Source: an uncultured Thermomicrobiales bacterium
Lineage (GTDB): Bacteria > Chloroflexota > Chloroflexia > Thermomicrobiales > UBA6265
Direction of reading: 5' to 3'
Length of the DNA stretch: 5,891 nt
NCBI GenBank assembly: GCA_902806395.1
Contig: CADCWH010000008.1
Location: forward strand, 1 to 5,891
Part shown: positions 3,725-5,891 of the stretch, piece by piece
How positions within the stretch are numbered: position 1 is the first letter of the stretch
Layout: each line of letters begins with the position of its first letter
Translations under genes and position numbers: made by a program
The notes under the pieces: model-generated
What the model saw: the letters and a program-made list of their open reading frames with translations, nothing else
Told to the model about the DNA's origin: nothing
Databases searched by the model: none

Positions 3725-5891
3725 GTGATCGCCGCCGATGCGAGCGAGCGCGGCCGGATCCTGGTGGTCGACGACAACTCACTCAACCGCGCGCTCCTGA
3801 CTCGGGTCCTGGAGGCAGAGGGGTTCGACGTCGCGACTGCCGAAAACGGAAACCGCGCCCTCGAACTGCTCCGCGTGCCCCCGGCGCCCCCCTTCGACGT
3901 GGTGCTCCTCGATGTCCTCATGCCCGAGCGCGACGGCTATTCCACGCTCTCGGCGATCAAGACCGATGACGACCTGCGTCACCTGCCCGTGATCATGATC
4001 ACGGCGGTGGATGAGCTGGCGAGCGTCGTCCGCTGCATCGAACTGGGGGCCACCGATTACCTCTCCAAGCCGTTCAACGCCGCGGTGCTGCGGGCACGGA
4101 TCAACGCCTCCCTCTCTGGGAAGCGCCTGCGCGATCTGGAACTCGAGTATCTCGAGCAGGTAGACCGGCTGACCACCGCGGCGGCGGACGTCGAGGCGGC
4201 GACATTTGCCCCCGAGGACCTGGAGACGGTCGCCTCACGGACCGACGCCCTGGGCCAGCTCGCGCGTGTGTTCCAGCGCATGGCGATCGAGGTGCACGCG
4301 CGGGAACAACGACTCAAGCGGCAACTCCAGCAGGTGATGCTGGATATGGAAGAACGTCGCCTCGCCGCCGCCGAGACCGTCGCATCCTACGTCCCCATCG
4401 ATCGCCGCTTGGCACTTGCCCATGGCGAGCAGTTGCCCGAACGTACCCGCGGTGCCGCCGTCCTGATCGATGTCTCCGGCTTCACGACGATCACGGCGGC
4501 ACTGGGGCAAGAACTCGGCTTGCGGCGCGGCGCGGAGGAACTCATCCGGCTTCTCAACCGGGTCTTCGCCGTTCTGATCGATGTGGTCCACGATCATCGC
4601 GGCAGCGTGATCGCCTTCGGCGGCGACGCCATGTCGGCGTGGTTCGACTCGGACGACGGCCTGAGGGCGATCGCCTGCGCGGTATCCATGCAGCGGGCGA
4701 TGGACCAGTCCGCCCAAGTCACCACCCCAGCGGGAAACAGGACCGCTCTGTCGATCAAAGTCGCGATCGCCGCCGGGACGGCACGGCGCCTGCTCGTTGG
4801 CCACCCCGACATCCAGGTCATCGAGGTACTCGCTGGATCCCTGCTCGACGGACTGACGATCGGCGAGCGCCTGGCTGGCGCTGGCGAGATAATCGTCCGT
4901 GCCCCAGTCGTCGAGTCACCCGACCAACCGGTGACGGTGACCGAGTGGCGGACCGACATCGCCTCCGGCGAGCGGTTCGCGGTCGTCACCGCCATCGCGG
5001 AACGTCCACAGTTCGTCCCGTGGCCGGTCCTGGGACCCGGCGACCTCAGTGACGAGGCGACTCGCCCCTGGCTCCTGCCGCCGATCTATGAACGCGTGGC
5101 CGGTGGGAAAAGCGCGTTCCTGGCCGAGTTGCGCCCGGCGGCGGCGGTGTTCGTAGGATTCCAGGGCATCGACTTCGACAATGATGAGCGGGCCGGCCAG
5201 ACGCTCGACGACTTCGTGCGCTGGGTGCAGGACGTCTTGGCCGAGCATGGTGGCTCTCTGCTCCAAGTGACCATCGGCGACAAGGGCAGTTACCTCTACG
5301 CCGCGTTTGGCGCTCCGGTCGCCCACGATGATGACGCCGCTCGGGCCATGAGCGCGGCTCTCGACCTCCTGACGCCTCCCGTCGAACTCGGCGGGATCGG
5401 CGGGATCCGGATCGGCGTCGCCCATGGCCTGATGCGGGCCGGGACCTACGGTGGTCCTGCGCAGCGCACCTATGGTGTCCAGGGGATCAAGACCAACTTC
5501 GCCGCCCGGCTGATGGAGCACGCGGACGACGGTATCCTCTGCGACGAGGCGATCGCCCGAGCGGTGAGTCCGAGCATATCGTTCGAGGCTATGCCGCCGA
5601 TCACCGGCAAGCACGGTGAATCGGTCGGCCCGGCCTACCGGCCGGTCACTCAGACCATGCGAGGGACCATCGCCAGCCGTGTCGATCGGCTCTCCCCGTC
5701 CCAGCAACTGACGCTCAAGGTCGCCAGCGTGATCGGCACGATCTTCTCGACTCCGCTCCTCCACGATATCTACCCGGTCGAGATCGACAGGCACCACATC
5801 GATGCCGACCTTGAGGCCGCCGAACGGGCCGGCATCCTGGTGCGGCGATCCGGATCCGACCAGACCTATGGCTTCTCGGGATCCGTCACCC
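3725..5891 (+). CDS. Receiver-linked dual class III nucleotide cyclase (3' end beyond window)
   Basis: Response-regulator cyclase expected to make cAMP or cGMP in the cytoplasm when phosphorylated; 722 codons are visible with no stop. Residues 11-130 are a complete receiver: acidic Asp16/Asp17, phosphoacceptor Asp63 (LLDVLMP), Thr93, switch Tyr112 and Lys115. Residues 131-220 are helical with a HAMP-like stretch (DALGQLARVFQRMA, 174-187). The first cyclase domain (about 242-395) keeps both metal aspartates, Asp249 (LIDVSGFT) and Asp301 (GGDAM). The second (about 472-625) has Gly478 where the first metal Asp should be, but keeps GDKG (518-521) and the transition-state Asn591/Arg595 (NFAARLM). 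Together they would make one composite site, as in soluble adenylyl cyclase. Residues 642-722 (IASRVDRLSPSQQLTLKVAS and onward) match the helical region that usually follows an AAA/STAND ATPase, yet no Walker motifs precede it. GTG 3725 places ILVVDDN at residue 12. Likely co-transcribed with the cyclic-nucleotide-binding transporter upstream. Adenylyl versus guanylyl activity is unresolved. Confidence 0.9.
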   Translation, partial: MIAADASERGRILVVDDNSLNRALLTRVLEAEGFDVATAENGNRALELLRVPPAPPFDVVLLDVLMPERDGYSTLSAIKTDDDLRHLPVIMITAVDELASVVRCIELGATDYLSKPFNAAVLRARINASLSGKRLRDLELEYLEQVDRLTTAAADVEAATFAPEDLETVASRTDALGQLARVFQRMAIEVHAREQRLKRQLQQVMLDMEERRLAAAETVASYVPIDRRLALAHGEQLPERTRGAAVLIDVSGFTTITAALGQELGLRRGAEELIRLLNRVFAVLIDVVHDHRGSVIAFGGDAMSAWFDSDDGLRAIACAVSMQRAMDQSAQVTTPAGNRTALSIKVAIAAGTARRLLVGHPDIQVIEVLAGSLLDGLTIGERLAGAGEIIVRAPVVESPDQPVTVTEWRTDIASGERFAVVTAIAERPQFVPWPVLGPGDLSDEATRPWLLPPIYERVAGGKSAFLAELRPAAAVFVGFQGIDFDNDERAGQTLDDFVRWVQDVLAEHGGSLLQVTIGDKGSYLYAAFGAPVAHDDDAARAMSAALDLLTPPVELGGIGGIRIGVAHGLMRAGTYGGPAQRTYGVQGIKTNFAARLMEHADDGILCDEAIARAVSPSISFEAMPPITGKHGESVGPAYRPVTQTMRGTIASRVDRLSPSQQLTLKVASVIGTIFSTPLLHDIYPVEIDRHHIDADLEAAERAGILVRRSGSDQTYGFSGSVT

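Noticed and set aside
5391..5408. GGCGGGATC tandem 9-mer inside the cyclase gene
   Set aside because: It encodes Gly-Gly-Ile twice before the conserved IRIGVAHG strand; a short coding coincidence rather than a separate element.
5624..5665. GKHGES as a possible Walker A remnant at residues 628-633
   Set aside because: It lacks the GxxxxGK[ST] pattern and aligns better with the GK-x-E/PV linker that normally ends class III cyclase domains.
4916..5797. 293-codon minus-strand frame opposite the cyclase
   Set aside because: Shadow of the second cyclase domain, whose conserved motifs lie on the + strand.
1..5891. CRISPR array, rRNA or insertion sequence
   Set aside because: No regularly spaced repeats, rRNA core motifs, or transposase-like reading frames were seen on either strand.

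Overview
The window is GC-rich bacterial DNA, with all recognisable genes on the + strand. I infer a member of the Chloroflexota (Thermomicrobia-like). The clues are an exported cupredoxin with a long Thr-Pro/Ala-Thr-Pro linker and repeated Cys-Ala-Thr-Pro-Val motifs, and a large dual-cyclase protein of a type I associate with that phylum. This is family resemblance from memory, not a database match.

Layout. Bases 1-513 hold no convincing gene, only a small 21-nt tandem repeat. At 528-1130 a GTG-started gene with a very strong ribosome binding site encodes a secreted or surface-tethered type 1 copper protein (ligands His148, Cys183, His188, Met193). A perfect 14-bp hairpin follows it. A gene-poor gap of about 725 bases (1131-1855) then carries short direct and inverted repeats but no supported gene.

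The second half is an apparent two-gene operon. Bases 1856-3673 encode a major facilitator superfamily transporter fused to a C-terminal cyclic-nucleotide-binding domain. After 51 bases, 3725-5891 encodes the first 722 residues of a larger protein: response-regulator receiver, helical HAMP-like linker, two class III nucleotide cyclase domains (soluble adenylyl cyclase-like arrangement), and the start of the helical region that normally follows an AAA/STAND ATPase. The gene runs off the window.

Reading the pair together (inference): a histidine kinase elsewhere would phosphorylate the receiver. This would change cyclase output, and the cyclic nucleotide would act on the cytoplasmic domain of the co-encoded transporter. 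Three details make the module unusual: the ATPase normally between the second cyclase domain and the helical region appears cleanly absent; the base-recognition residues of the cyclase pair are not the usual adenylyl cyclase ones; and the transporter's phosphate-binding cassette has Pro-Arg-Thr-Ala, so the nucleotide could be cAMP or cGMP. A 15-codon mini-ORF fills the gap between the two genes and ends inside the downstream Shine-Dalgarno sequence.
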